Source: Theocolax elegans (lineage: Eukaryota > Arthropoda > Insecta > Hymenoptera > Cerocephalidae). Taken from it: a stretch of DNA of 64,000 bases. The position numbers and the translations under genes were made by a program. This document shows, piece by piece, positions 33,500 to 43,830 of this stretch (within the stretch, counting starts at the first letter, position 1; every line of letters begins with the position of its first letter). Below the pieces are notes generated by a model. That model was not told where the DNA came from. It made no database searches and saw nothing but the letters and a program-made list of their open reading frames with translations. Location: contig CM047430.1 in the NCBI GenBank assembly GCA_026168455.1, positions 5,603,448 through 5,667,447 of the forward strand. Direction: 5' to 3'.

Positions 33500-35545
33500 T
33501 ATTTCGTTCTAGCTCTTTGAATTTGGACGCGCGCTTGATTTATTAGTTGACATATCTTTCTCAAGTTCATTTACTTGTTCCAAGGGATTATCTTCTTTAT
33601 TTGTGAAGTGCTTTTGCAATCTTTCTTTATTAATTTCACGATTTAAGCATTCTTCTTTGTTCTTCCTTATTACTGGATTAGATTTGGTATTCGTTTCGAA
33701 TTTTTTAATAAGTTTAGATTATTGACATGTTTCTTAGTTTTCTTGATTGGTTGAGTTACATACATTAGTACTGCATTCTTACGCGAAATTTGTTCTAGGT
33801 TTGGAATTTGTTTTTGACTTCGATACTGAGTTACATTTGAACTTGAATGTTAATTTATAATTTGATTTTAATTTCGAATTAGATTTTAATTCATATTTTA
33901 CTTGGAATTTTTTATTCATAATTTTTTACTTTTGCATTGAGGTTAAATTTTAACGTCTTTCTGACTTTTAAATTTATTTCGGGTACACCGTCGGTCTTGA
34001 CTTTGAGATTCAATTAGAATTGATTTTTGCTTACGCGATAGGCTTATATGGTCTAATATTTGCGTTTCTTTTACAAGATCTACTTTTTTATTATTATGAT
34101 CAACTTCTCGGGTCGCCAGATGCGTTCGTTGGAAGTCTTTATTAGCATAATTTGTTTTCTCTGTTTCCCTAAACGAATTCCTTTTAGGCGGTTTTATTAC
34201 CGGTGTGATATGTTTTAGGAGTTCCTTACCCTCTCTCGTATCGATACTCATAGGGTTAGCGGAATTTCCCTTACACGTTCCCGTTTTCTCGTTCGACATA
34301 CTGTTACGTATTTTGGTAAGGTTAATTGTCGGGTCTTCATACTCTGCTTTTGTTTTGACGAATAATATGCTTTATTCTACAAACGAAATACAGAGGTCTA
34401 CGACTCTTAACATCTTTTTTGTATAATTAATTTTTGCAATGTTTTCTTCCGTGAATCTTTTTAATTTTTCCGTGAACTTTTATTAATATTTCCTTCCTTT
34501 AGTATGTTTTGTAATTTAATTAAATTGGAACCTGCTCCTGATTCTAAAATAAGAATTATTTCTTCGTTGTTTCCTGGATTTTTTATTTTAATAATTGGCT
34601 ATTCGCAATTTTTACTAAAGTTCCGTTTCCTACATTCTTCTAGAATATGGCCCTCTTTTTTACAATATCGGCATATTCTTTCCGTATTTGTATAATTGTA
34701 TTTTTGAAAAGTTGCATTTTGGCGAAAAATTTATTGATTTTCTTGGTGCTTAAATTCATTAGTCCGTTTTTCAGTTAGCTATTGTTGCTGTCAGCGTGAC
34801 TCTCGAAACTTCGCCCAGACTTTCGTAGGCCGTCTTTCCCTGATTTGGAGTTGTCTCATTTTTCTAAATGCCAGAATTTCGATGCCAGGTGGCCCTGCCT
34901 CCCGCAAAGTTGGCATATATCGGTTTGCTTTCTCTTCATTCTTCATTTTCTATTATAAATTTAATCGTTTCATTTATCTCTTCCGCGATTTCTCAATCCC
35001 TATAGCTTCTGCAGTGGCATCTAATTCAAGTACTTGCCCCATTCGTGCTTTTGTTATCCAATGTAAACCACGAATAAAAATTTACTAAATCATTTTCTAA
35101 AGATCGGTTGAAATTATTAGTTAACCTTCTTTGTCTTCAAGCTGCTTCAGCTATTTCTTGGCCGCTGGATCTAACCTTGTTTGACAAAACTACGACACTT
35201 TCTTCTCTTTTTTGTTTTACACTGGCTAATTGACCATGTAATTGATGATAAGATTTCGCAGACGCAAAACTACTATAAAAAAAATTTGCAATTTATTCAA
35301 TTGATTCAAAACTTTTTTAGCTGCACCTTTCAAATTAACTTCGCGAGATCTGGTTCATATTGTTCATGTATTGTGTTGCACGCTTCCCTATATCCATCAA
35401 TAAATTGACTTAATGGAATTTTTGTACCCCATTGTATTTTGGAATTAATTTAGGTGCGTCATTAATTGAAAGAGTCTCACCTAAAGTCTGTCTTAAAGTT
35501 CAGTTTATTAAATACGAATTTAATCTTGGCATTATCTCTAATACT
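33500..35545 (-). pseudogene. Gypsy-like gag/protease remnant
   Basis: Minus strand, heavily broken. It holds gag capsid debris (PLSQFIDGYREACNTI at about 35360-35430) and a first zinc knuckle ICQLCGRQGHLASKFWH near 34895, with the last Cys changed. A second knuckle, CRYCKKEGHILEEC (CX2CX4HX4C, intact) lies near 34645-34690. A retropepsin-like stretch, ILILESGAGSNLIKL, lies near 34520-34560, with the catalytic Asp replaced by Glu. The remainder toward 33500 is Lys/Asn/Ser-rich. An LTR-like repeat lies upstream at 36817-37288 once the intervening LINE is discounted. No RT was seen; the 3' part was probably displaced by the transposon to the left. Confidence 0.6.
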
Positions 35546-35559
35546 AAATTAATATTCTG

Positions 35560-36674
35560 ACTGCTATTCTAATTTGACAGTAAAAACTGGTGTTCCTCAA
35601 GGTACAATATTGGGACCACTGTTATTTATTTTATATGTAAATGATATGTTAGCAGATGATATTATCTCATATGCAGATGACACTGCTATAATTGTCACTG
35701 GTAAAAATTGGAAAGAAGTTGAATGTTTAATGAATAGCGAATTAGAATCAATCTCCAATTGGTTGGCTACTAATAAATTGTCTTTAAATGTTAAAAAAAC
35801 AACTTATATTACATTTGGAAATTATTGCGATAGTGTACCTGAGGTTAATAATTTTAATATTCATATAAATAATGTTAACATAAATAGAGTTGAGTATACC
35901 AAATACCTAGGTGTAATTTTTGACTTTAGAATGAGTTGGGGTAAACACATTGAATATATTGTTAATAAAACAAAATATCTTATCTTTGTGTTTCATAAAC
36001 TGGCCAAGATTATGAACCTGGATACGCTTAGAATGATATATTATGCTTTATTTAATAGTATAATTAGTTGTGGTATAATAGCTTGGGGTGGTGCATATAA
36101 TAATTATATGAAAATATTACATAGTTTGCAGAAAAATTTATTAAAAATTATAAACAAGAATAATTTTATTATTGAAAATAATCCACTAAGTATTGAACAG
36201 ATTTTTACACTAGATTCATTAATGTTCCATTACGAATCTCTAAAAAGCAATTTTATGTCTTCTAACAGCATAACGAGGAAAAAAAATTTAATTTTACCTC
36301 GTACAAGAAGAACAATTAGTTGTAAAAATAGTTATATCAAAGCAATAAATATATTTAATATGTTACCTAACGATATGAAAATCTTAAGCACCAAAAATAA
36401 GAAATCAAAAATTAAAAAATGGATTAAAAATAATATATATTAAAAAAAAAGTTTTTATTTTCTGTTGTATTCGTCACAAATTACTTTTAGCTACAGTTGT
36501 ATACTATTTGGTTACTTTGAATAATTGTTAAAGATTTATTATATTAGATTAGTTTAATATTTAAGTTAGTTTTAAGTTTTATTTTTGTAACCAGTCCCAC
36601 CAACAGATAACTCCGTTTATCTCTGTGGGAGGTTTGCATGATGTATGTGTTTCTATTATGTAAATTCTTTTCTG

Positions 36675-36707
<33 letters not shown>

Positions 36708-36711
36708 ATAT
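35560..36711 (+). mobile_element. 5'-truncated LINE with (AAAT)n tail
   Basis: Begins inside the reverse transcriptase (KTGVPQGTILGPLLFILYVND), keeps the catalytic YADD and runs to the end of ORF2, then a 270-bp 3' UTR and an (AAAT)n tail (about 36675-36711). It is the product of an incomplete target-primed insertion, probably into the Gypsy gag sequence whose two halves flank it (33500-35545 and 36712-36816). The family differs from the (TC)n-inserted LINEs in tail and codon composition (very AT-rich). Confidence 0.85.
35574..36443 (+). pseudogene. C-terminal LINE reverse transcriptase, 289 codons open
   Basis: An uninterrupted frame covering the RT palm (PQGTILGPLLF, SYADDTAIIV with the catalytic pair) and thumb/C-terminal region (LGVIFDFRMSWGKHIEYIV; IISCGIIAWGGAY). 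It lacks the endonuclease and RT fingers because of 5' truncation, so it has no function of its own. The absence of stops argues for a fairly recent insertion. Confidence 0.8.
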
Positions 36712-36816
36712 TTGGTACAATTAATGTGCTTGAAGTAAATCTGATATTATTATCCCGTGTATCCCGTTTTCAAGTTTCTCTTGTTGCTCCAGAGTTTTCG
36801 CGTTTTTAATTTTTGA
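36712..36816 (-). pseudogene. Gypsy gag N-terminal scrap
   Basis: A short minus-strand piece readable as ALEQQEKLENGIHGIIISD. It lies between the LINE tail and the LTR-like repeat, the place expected for the start of the gag whose remainder is at 33500-35545. Too short for a firm call. Confidence 0.3.
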
Positions 36817-37288
36817 CGGATATCGTCACACAATCTATTCCCGACGAATAGAGTATTTACATTCACGATAATTGTAAGCCGTCGGAGCCTTCAGTATGTC
36901 AAGATTAACCGACGATACTCGTTTATTTCATACAATTACGTGTGCGACAATACGTAAGGATGAGAGCCCAAGAGTGTATGTGTGTTTTTCCACTCTAGCC
37001 CCTTTTTACAAATATTACTGGCGTCTGCCGGTAAGTAGATTTGAATAATACCGTGATTCCTCCCCCCTAGTGTATGAGTGTGTGAGACCTTGAAAGTGGG
37101 TTCGAGTAGACCGGTACCCCACCAGTGGATCTCGGGAATTATTGATCTCAATCCGCCAGACTTCCCCGGACTTCCGCCCGCGCAAGGAAAATTATTCTCA
37201 CGGATGGCTATTCTGTAAATTAATAAAAATGTCTATATTTTAATTTCAATTCTCGCATTATTATTGTTCTCGCCGCTCCCGCCGACAT
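36817..37288 (+). mobile_element. LTR-like repeat, copy B (5' LTR candidate)
   Basis: Contains GACGGATATCGTCACACAATC and the GTAAGCCGTCGGAGCC stretch shared with copies A and C, and ends CGCTCCCGCCGACA like copy A. It is shorter than copy A through an internal deletion of the GC-rich middle. It lies on the correct side to be the 5' LTR of the minus-strand Gypsy gag remnant. Confidence 0.5.
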
Positions 37289-37303
37289 ATCCTCACTTAA
37301 TAT

Positions 37304-37443
37304 AACCGGCCGCTGAGTTATGACCGACTTTAACCGGCCGCTGAGATACGACCGTCTTTAACCGGCCGGTGAGATACGACCTTCTCTTACCGGCCGCTGA
37401 GATACATCCTTTTCGAACCAGCCCCTGAGATACGACCTTTTTA
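37304..37443. repeat. 28-bp minisatellite, five units
   Basis: Five head-to-tail units starting at 37304, 37332, 37360, 37388 and 37416. The consensus begins AACCGGCCGCTGAGATACGA and ends with a pyrimidine-rich part. The first three units are closest; the last is most diverged (CCAGCCCC). Confidence 0.9.
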
Positions 37444-37626
37444 TTCGGAAGTGGCGATATGTTTTCCTATTACATTTTATAGTCTTTATATTATTGAGCA
37501 ATTCCTGCAAAAGAATATTTTTTCTTCAAGTTCTTAATTTAAGTTCTTTAAGAGGGTATTTTTAATTTTCATCACTGCTATCGTATTTACTTGTTTAGTT
37601 ATCAATTCGTTTGATTTATTACATAT

Positions 37627-38692
37627 TGTAACGGGGTACAATCTCTCGCGTAGGTAGGGGTAAAGGAATCAGTTGCTACGGCACTGCCTAGTTATACTCC
37701 CTAGGCTGTGCCCCGAAAGTGCGCGGCGGATTCAAATCAGCGAACCCCGCGCACGACCTACCGTTGCGATATCCGTTAACAACCGCGAGATCACTTGCCA
37801 ATCTCGCGTCGTTGTACAGCTATAACGTCGTGAGCTCAAAAGGACCGCGAATAAAATGGTTAAATCCGCGGTAAGTTTACCTCGGCCGCTCCTGAAACGG
37901 AGAGGGCGGTATTCAGGATAACGGGAATAACGTACGCCGGTAATCAATAATTAAACTTGTACTCGGATATCGATTACATATGAATTTTATTTATTATAAA
38001 GAAATATAAATTTAGTTTAACAGAGAATAACAAGTATGTGCAATCAAATCACAAAGGTCGTATATATGCCGCGTGAGGTCTCGTGACGAGGTGTAACCAC
38101 CGGGGTTACTAGCAATTTCTCTCTGTAGCACGCGTATACGGTCGCCCGTTAGTTTCCTCGCCGTCGCGCGCGAGATCCGCCGATCCCTAGCTTAACAATA
38201 TAGCCATAAAGCGAGAGTCTTTACAGCTTAGGCGTCTCGCGAGTGGTGCACCACGTACCTTAATTCTCCCAGTCGATGCGTTTGGCTTCGCCAGTTTCCC
38301 CTTTCTCCGTCGGGCTCTCGCGCGCGGCAACTTCGCCGTCCTCGCAGGTTCCTGGGAGTCGCTAGAGCTGTGCACTTGACACCAGCACGCTCACTCCACA
38401 AAATCACTCACTCTTCGCGTCGCGAAACCCAGAACCCGAGCAAGAATCCGTAATAACGGTTGTTTTCTCTTGCCACGAATTAGCAAGGAAGGCGTTACCG
38501 GCGACGTGTCTATGTACGATAACTCGCAGAAACTCTATCTACTCTCCTCAGCAAGCTTGCGCGTCGGACCATTATTAGTCCTTACGCTGCTTGCGCGCGG
38601 GCTTTCCCGATTATCTACGAGTTTTTCCGATCGTCACTCGCGCTCGTTATAAGGTATAGCTTCATACGCTTAAGGGAATGTAGCTTACCTTT
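37627..38692. mobile_element. possible solo LTR flanked by ACATAT
   Basis: A GC-rich block in AT-rich surroundings, starting TGTAACGGGGTAC and bordered by the direct repeat ACATAT (37621-37626 and 38693-38698). It contains a GGTAAGTTTA splice-donor-like site near 37870 and no protein-like frame. LTR identity is an inference from the TG start, the base composition and the flanking repeat. The right terminus does not end in CA, which weakens the case. Confidence 0.3.
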
Positions 38693-38698
38693 ACATAT

Positions 38699-38966
38699 AA
38701 TCGTACATATATTACATATTTTTAATATGCATTTTAGAAAGTTATTGAAAAATTAATGTGTATATGGTTATTTATATTATTTACTCTTATCCTTTCAAAA
38801 TATTTATGCCTTAAACATTAGCCGCAGTCTATTCGTAATTAATCAAAATAGTTATTTTACAAATAGAATAGCTAACAAATTCAAAATAATAATTAATCGT
38901 AATAAAATTGGTCTTAAAATTTAGACATTATTATAATTATTATGTAAAACATTATTAATTGTTAGA
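38699..38966. other. AT-rich intron, nothing recognised
   Basis: Plain AT-rich sequence between the LTR-like block and the SINE. Confidence 0.4.
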
Positions 38967-39175
38967 GATCTGCGATGGCCAGGTCGGTTAGGGCGTTGGA
39001 CTCGTAATCTGGAAGTCCCAGGTTCTATGCCCGAACCCGGCTGATTGGTACAACGATCACTAGGGAATGTATTTCCACCAAGTGCTTTGTTTAAAAAGAC
39101 ATCGTATGGCCTCCGTCACTGATTAGTACCAAATTGGGTGCATCAAAACAGTGATGTTAAATAAAAAAAATATAT
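38967..39175 (+). mobile_element. tRNA-derived SINE
   Basis: The head resembles a tRNA gene with an A-box-like TGGCCAGGTCGG (38976-38987), an anticodon loop-like CTCGTAA and a B-box-like GGTTCTATGCC (about 39021-39031). The acceptor and T stems no longer pair, so it is not a tRNA. An unrelated body of about 110 bp follows, then an A-rich tail (TTAAATAAAAAAAA at about 39157-39170). It ends 300 bases before an unc80 exon, on the sense strand. Confidence 0.75.
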
Positions 39176-39477
39176 ATTCATTGTTGATATTGAATAGTTC
39201 TTTTGCAATTTTAACCCAGTCTTGTCGCCTTAAATCTCAAATAATCTAGTATTTTTTAAATTATTTTTATTCTATTATTTTCAAATTAAATTTACCCTTA
39301 AATTATCATTTTCCTGGATCATTATTTAAAAAATAAAAGAATGTATTATCATAAAAAAGTTAATAAAAAATTATATATGTTATTCTTTAATATTGGTAAT
39401 TTGCTTGATATAATTGATAAATGCATTTTATTTCGTATGTTTTTGTACACCATTTCTCTCATAATGCAAATTTGCAG

Positions 39478-39601
39478 ACATATGTGTCAATTGGATCAAG
39501 AACAAGCTGCGGACTTTGGACCAGATAGTTGCTATACAATATATGATAGAGGGACAAAAAAGTTTCTTTTTAAAAAAAGGAGTACTTCATCTACATGTGC
39601 G
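39478..39601 (+). CDS. unc80: unc80 coding exon (third visible exon)
   Basis: Acceptor TTTGCAG at 39471-39477. The first base completes the Arg codon begun by the last two bases of exon 2050-2449, giving TTRVIRHMCQLDQ across the junction. It ends GCG/GTAAAT in phase 0. The 41 codons encode a polar segment (QEQAADFGPDSCYTIYDRG, then KKFLFKKRSTSSTC) that would follow the conserved RQ...LDSA block in the arthropod protein. Assignment rests on the matching phase, strand, open frame and good splice sites rather than on a recognised motif. Confidence 0.7.
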
Positions 39602-39714
39602 GTAAATATTTTATTATGTCATTTCACATTTTACAATCAGAAAATTATAATCTTCGGGTTTTTTTCGACTATTGAACTCAAATAAATAAATTTATAACAC
39701 ATTGAAATTTTTAG

Positions 39715-39898
39715 AGTTTATTGGAAACTGAGATAAGCGATGAAAACACAAAAATAAGTCAAAGTCCATTGGGTAACATAAAAAAAAAGCATCAGATCTT
39801 AACACCTAGACAAAGTGAAAGATATTTAGACTTAAATGAACCTTCTCTGGGTATTCGAAAATCGAGGAAAGGGACCAGATTAAATATTGACGGAATTG
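39715..39898 (+). CDS. unc80: unc80 coding exon (fourth visible exon)
   Basis: Acceptor TTTTTAG at 39708-39714. It continues in phase 0 (the alternative AG two bases later would hit a stop). It encodes 61 codons, Ser/Lys-rich with LTPRQSERYLDLNEPSLG and IRKSRKGTRLNIDG, probably a disordered basic linker. Donor ATTG/GTAACA at 39898/39899, leaving phase 1. The next exon was not found in the remaining 24 kb. The 113-bp intron before it is typical in size. Confidence 0.7.
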
Positions 39899-40458
39899 GT
39901 AACATAATCTCTCTTGTATTTTTTATAATCTGTAGATATATTTAAAATGAATTTCATATATGTTAAAATCATAATGTCATTTTGTTAAATAATTAACATA
40001 TTACATTTTATTATTCTTATAATGTTTGAAACAAAGCAGCTACTAATATATACTATGAGTATATGCGACATTCTATCCGAAATCAACTAATAATAATTTT
40101 TTAATTATTAATTTACTGAAAAATAATATAGTACTAGCCAAGATGCTCGCTTCGCTCGCAGTTAAATAGTATTGTTAACATAATAATTCTTTACCATCAA
40201 ATTACATGTAATGTAATATTCAAAAAATTACTTGTATAAAACTATTTAGTAAAATAATTTATAGTACTAGTAATTAAATAAATATTATAATTATATAATT
40301 TGTTGGGATAAATCCGTAATAATTAATAAAAGAATGATCATTTTTACTATTTATATCATTAACAATTTTTGTTACTCCCAATAATTAATTCGAATATTAT
40401 TATTTACATTAATACCTGATAAACTTTATATAATTCATAATAGATCGATTCATATTAA
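39899..40458. other. unc80: unc80 intron, nothing recognised
   Basis: AT-rich. A small palindromic motif, GCTCGCTTCGCTCGC, lies at 40147-40161. No further unc80 exon was seen. Confidence 0.4.
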
Positions 40459-40852
40459 GGGGATGCAATACTCAATTAGTTACCTACCGAGCCATATGAG
40501 ACAATTATATTTAATTAACTAATACATATTTTGAATAAAAGGAAATGATGACATCATTGCCCTGTGTACTTGTATAATCTATTTTTCTGCAAAAAGTCAA
40601 ACAGATATTTTAATTCTTATTAAAATGGTATTGGAAAGAAATTTTCACATAGCGGATATTAGGTTATAAAATTTCCTTCCAATCATTCTCGTTAATTATT
40701 GCGCGTACATACTTTGCGCTTTGCTGAATTGCAGAAGATACCAATACGGGGGCAATGATGTCTTGGTTTTACATTTATTCACGTATTTAATGATTATTTA
40801 ACAAAATGCGTGTGCCATTACTCGGTCGGTAAAAATTGACTATTACATCCCG
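40459..40852. mobile_element. 394-bp MITE with TTAA flanks
   Basis: Terminal inverted repeats: left GGGGATGCAATACTCAATTA, with the CTACCGAG motif further in; right the complement of GGGATGTAATAGTCAATT, with ACCGACCGAG further in. Both ends are bordered by TTAA (40455-40458 and 40853-40856). Non-coding, TTAA-target (piggyBac or Kolobok type). Confidence 0.75.
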
Positions 40853-41439
40853 TTAATAAATTATTAATAATAACATTCCAATTAGAATTTAAAATATCAC
40901 ATGTACTAGGATGACAAATATTAGAAGTTCAAATAGAAATAACGATTTGCTTTTACAATTTTTGATATATTGTTTTGTTATATTATTTTTGATATATTGT
41001 TTACTTATATATATATATATATATATCCCCATTAAAAAATCTCACTGGAGATCTCAGATCATATCCCAGGTAAGATGTCATACCGAAAGCTCATTTCAGC
41101 AATTTTTCGTTTATTACACGTTTTAAACCTTCTTATGTCGATTGATAACTTGTTTAAGTGGGTATCATACTCAATTACAAATACAAATTTCGCACCAGAA
41201 AATAGCAGACGAAAAAACAACTAATTTATTTATAACAATTAATAAAAACAAATTTACGCAAAAACAGGAGTTAGTATTGCCCTCCGTTATTTAATTATCT
41301 ATCATTTTACAAAGCTTCAAGTTACTATAACAACATGTCGCCGCAAAAACCTTGAAAAATGCAATATTCTTATAATTTCTTGTATGAAAAATAAAAGTCA
41401 ACTCTTCAGACATTTTCGAAATTGCAATGAAAACAGCTT
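40853..41439. other. AT-rich intron, nothing recognised
   Basis: Contains a (TA)n run at 41008-41026. The 71-aa open frame across it has no recognisable domain. Confidence 0.4.
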
Positions 41440-41475
41440 CAGCCCGGATTTGAACCGGGACCTAGCTCTTACTCT
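41440..41475 (-). repeat. tRNA-like T-arm (SINE or tRNA pseudogene fragment)
   Basis: On the minus strand it reads GTCCCGGTTCAAATCCGGG, a perfect T-arm and B-box (GGTTCAAATCC). The rest of a tRNA is not present; the (TC)n satellite begins right beside it. Probably a SINE head truncated by satellite expansion. Confidence 0.45.
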
Positions 41476-41753
41476 CGCACTCTATTACTCTAACTTTCGT
41501 TTTCTCTCTATCTCTCATTCTCTCTATCTCTCATTCTCTCTATCTCTCATTCTCTCTATCTCTCATTCTCTCTATCTCTCATTCTCTCTATTTCTCACTC
41601 CCTCTCTATCTCTCATTCTCTCTATCTCTCATTCTTACTCGCTCTGTACCTCTCGTTCTCTGTCTCTATCTCTCATACTCTGTCTCTATCTCTCTCTCAT
41701 TCTCTCTCTCTCACTCTCTCTCTCTCTCATTCTCTCTCTCTCTCACTCTCTCT
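41470..41753 (+). repeat. TC-rich satellite, left part
   Basis: Units of the TCTCTCTATCTCTCAT type in tandem, grading into pure (TC)n. The pyrimidine strand is the + strand. Translated Ser/Leu runs here are artefacts. Confidence 0.9.
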
Positions 41754-42955
41754 GGACCGGTTATTTTTTTGATTTTTATAAATTCAATCATGAATATGTT
41801 GTTGTTCTGCAATGGTATGTTATTTGCTGATGATCTTCAAATTTATATACAATGTTACCCGCATGAATGTAATATAGGTATTCAAAAGTTATCAAGTGAT
41901 GGAAGTAGAGTGGTACATTGGGCACGTGAACATGGCCTTGAAATAAACTTTAACAAAACTAAGGCTATGCTTATTGGAACGGTTCAGCAACAGCGTGTTA
42001 TAAATAGAGATCTTTTGCCACATATATTGATAGATGGACAAAGTATTGATTTAGCCAGTTCTGTGAAAAATCTTGGTGTAACATTTAGTGATACCTTACA
42101 ATGGAATACTCATATTTCAGGGCTGGTCTCTAGGGTTCATGGTGTTCTGCATAAATTGCGAAATCGTGGTAATTTTTTCTCAATTAGCTTGAAAAAGAAA
42201 TTAGTTAATGCTCTAATTCTTCCATATTTTGATTATTGTTGTCTTGTTTATTGCGATATTCCTGATTATCTGAATATTAAACTGCAACGTCTCATGAATG
42301 TCTGTGTTCGATATATCTTTCAACTTAGAAAAGACGCAAAGCTTGAGGTCTTCTATAATAAATTGGAGTGGTTGTCAGTGAACAATCGCCGTTCTTACTT
42401 TATGGGGTTATTAGTGTTCCAAGTACTGATTAATAAAAAACCTGATTATTTATATTCGCTGTTACCATCACCAAATACTGATTTGCGACGTTCTGAACGT
42501 ACAAAACATTCTGCGTTTAATCGTCCCTTAGTTCTCACTAATACATATCAAAAATCCTTTACGATCCAAGCTATGACTCCCTACTGAACTTAAATTAAGT
42601 ACTTCGCTGTATATATTCAAAAATCGCCTATTCTCTTACCTATTGAATGGGAATTGAGACTATCCACTGTGATACAATGTGTTAGTGAATCATATTCATT
42701 CTAGTTAGATTTAAGACTTCTCTTAATTTATAAGCGTATTTAGATAATTATTTAGACTTCCTAGATTAAAGTTATATCCGAAAGTGTTAAATTGATTGAT
42801 TGGTACATATAATGTTTAAATTTTATAAAATTGTATTTAAGATTGGCATTTACTTATTATTCATGTAAATTTTTTTTATTTGTATTATATATGCTTTTGC
42901 CCTATGGTCGATTTTCTTCCTGGGCATAATAAACATTTTTCAAATCAAATCAAAT
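41754..42955 (+). mobile_element. 5'-truncated LINE inserted in the TC satellite
   Basis: Starts within the RT (GPVIFLIFINS), with the catalytic FADD at about 41825-41837. It continues to the ORF end at 42587, then a 3' UTR with AATAAA-like sequence and a (CAAAT)n tail at about 42938-42955. Both junctions are (TC)n. The ORF (41769-42587) is open for 272 codons. Related to the CR1/Jockey-group LINEs in this window (GLVSRVHGVLHKLR, LPYFDYCCLVYCD). Confidence 0.85.
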
Positions 42956-43145
42956 CTCTCTCTCATTCTCTCTCTCTCACTCTCTCTCTCTCATTCTCTC
43001 TCTCATTCTATCTTCCAATCTCTATCTTCATTTCATTCTCTCTCTCTAATTCTCTCTCTCTCCCTCTCTCTATCTCACATTCTCTCACTCCCTCTCTATC
43101 TGTTTTCCTATCTCTTCCTCTCACTGTCTCTCTCGCTCTGACTTA
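42956..43145 (+). repeat. TC-rich satellite, right part
   Basis: Continuation of the pyrimidine-rich satellite after the LINE, ending with a boundary module (CTATCTCTTCCTCTCACTG, then ACGCCAAGATGATG) that recurs at 49867-49920. Confidence 0.85.
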
Positions 43146-43199
43146 TTCTCTCTGACGCCAAGATGATGTTTGTCGGACGGACGGACGGACGGACGGAGA
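43146..43199 (+). repeat. boundary module and (GGAC)n
   Basis: GACGCCAAGATGATGTTTGTC followed by GGAC units (about 43174-43196). It marks the point where the pyrimidine strand switches from + to minus. A near-identical module with a longer (GGAC)n run ends the satellite at 49905-49981. Confidence 0.85.
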
Positions 43200-43830
43200 A
43201 TGAGAGAATGAGACAGAGCGAGAGAGACAGTGAGAGGAAGAAATAGAGAGAGAGAGACAGTGAGAGGAAGAAATAGAGAGAGAGAGAGGGAGAGAGAGAA
43301 TGAAAGATAGAGAGAGGGAGAGAGAAAGAGAGAGAATGAAAGATAAAGAGAGGGAGAGAATGAGAGAGAGAGAGAGAATGAAAGATAGAGAGAAAGAGAG
43401 AGAGAATAAGAGAGAATGAAAGATAAAGAGCGGGAGATAATGAGAGTTAGAGAGAGAGAGAGAATGAAAGATAGAGAGAAAGAAAGAGAGAATAAGAGAG
43501 ACAATGATAGATAGAGAGAAAGAGAAACAATAAGAGAGAGTGAATGAATGATAGAGAGAAAGTGAGAGAATAAGAGAGAGTGTATAAAAGATGGAGAGAA
43601 AGAGAGAGAGAATAAGAAAGAGTGAATGGGAGATAGAGAGTGAGAGCGAGAATGAGAGAGAGAGAGTGATAGGGTGCGAGAGTGGGAGCGAGTAATAATG
43701 AGGGACTGTGAGAGGGAGAGAGTGAGTATAAGAATGAGGGAGTGTGAGGGAGAGAGAGGGAGAGTGAGGGTGAGAGAGGGAGAGTTAGGGAGACAGAGAG
43801 AGAATGGGTGAGAGATTAAGTGGGAGAGAA
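43200..43830 (-). repeat. GA-rich satellite (purine strand on +)
   Basis: Imperfect GA-rich units (GAATGAAAGATAGAGAGAAA type). The open minus-strand frames here are low-complexity artefacts. Confidence 0.9.

Noticed and set aside
37304..37443. CRISPR-like array of 28-bp repeats
   Set aside because: Units are head-to-tail with no spacers, and the genome is eukaryotic; it is a minisatellite.
38970..39044. A real tRNA gene
   Set aside because: Boxes are recognisable but acceptor and T stems do not pair and a SINE body with A-rich tail follows.
39899..39945. Extending the fourth unc80 exon to the stop at 39945
   Set aside because: A GTAACA donor at 39899 and the loss of plausible protein character afterwards favour splicing; the protein should continue for many more exons.
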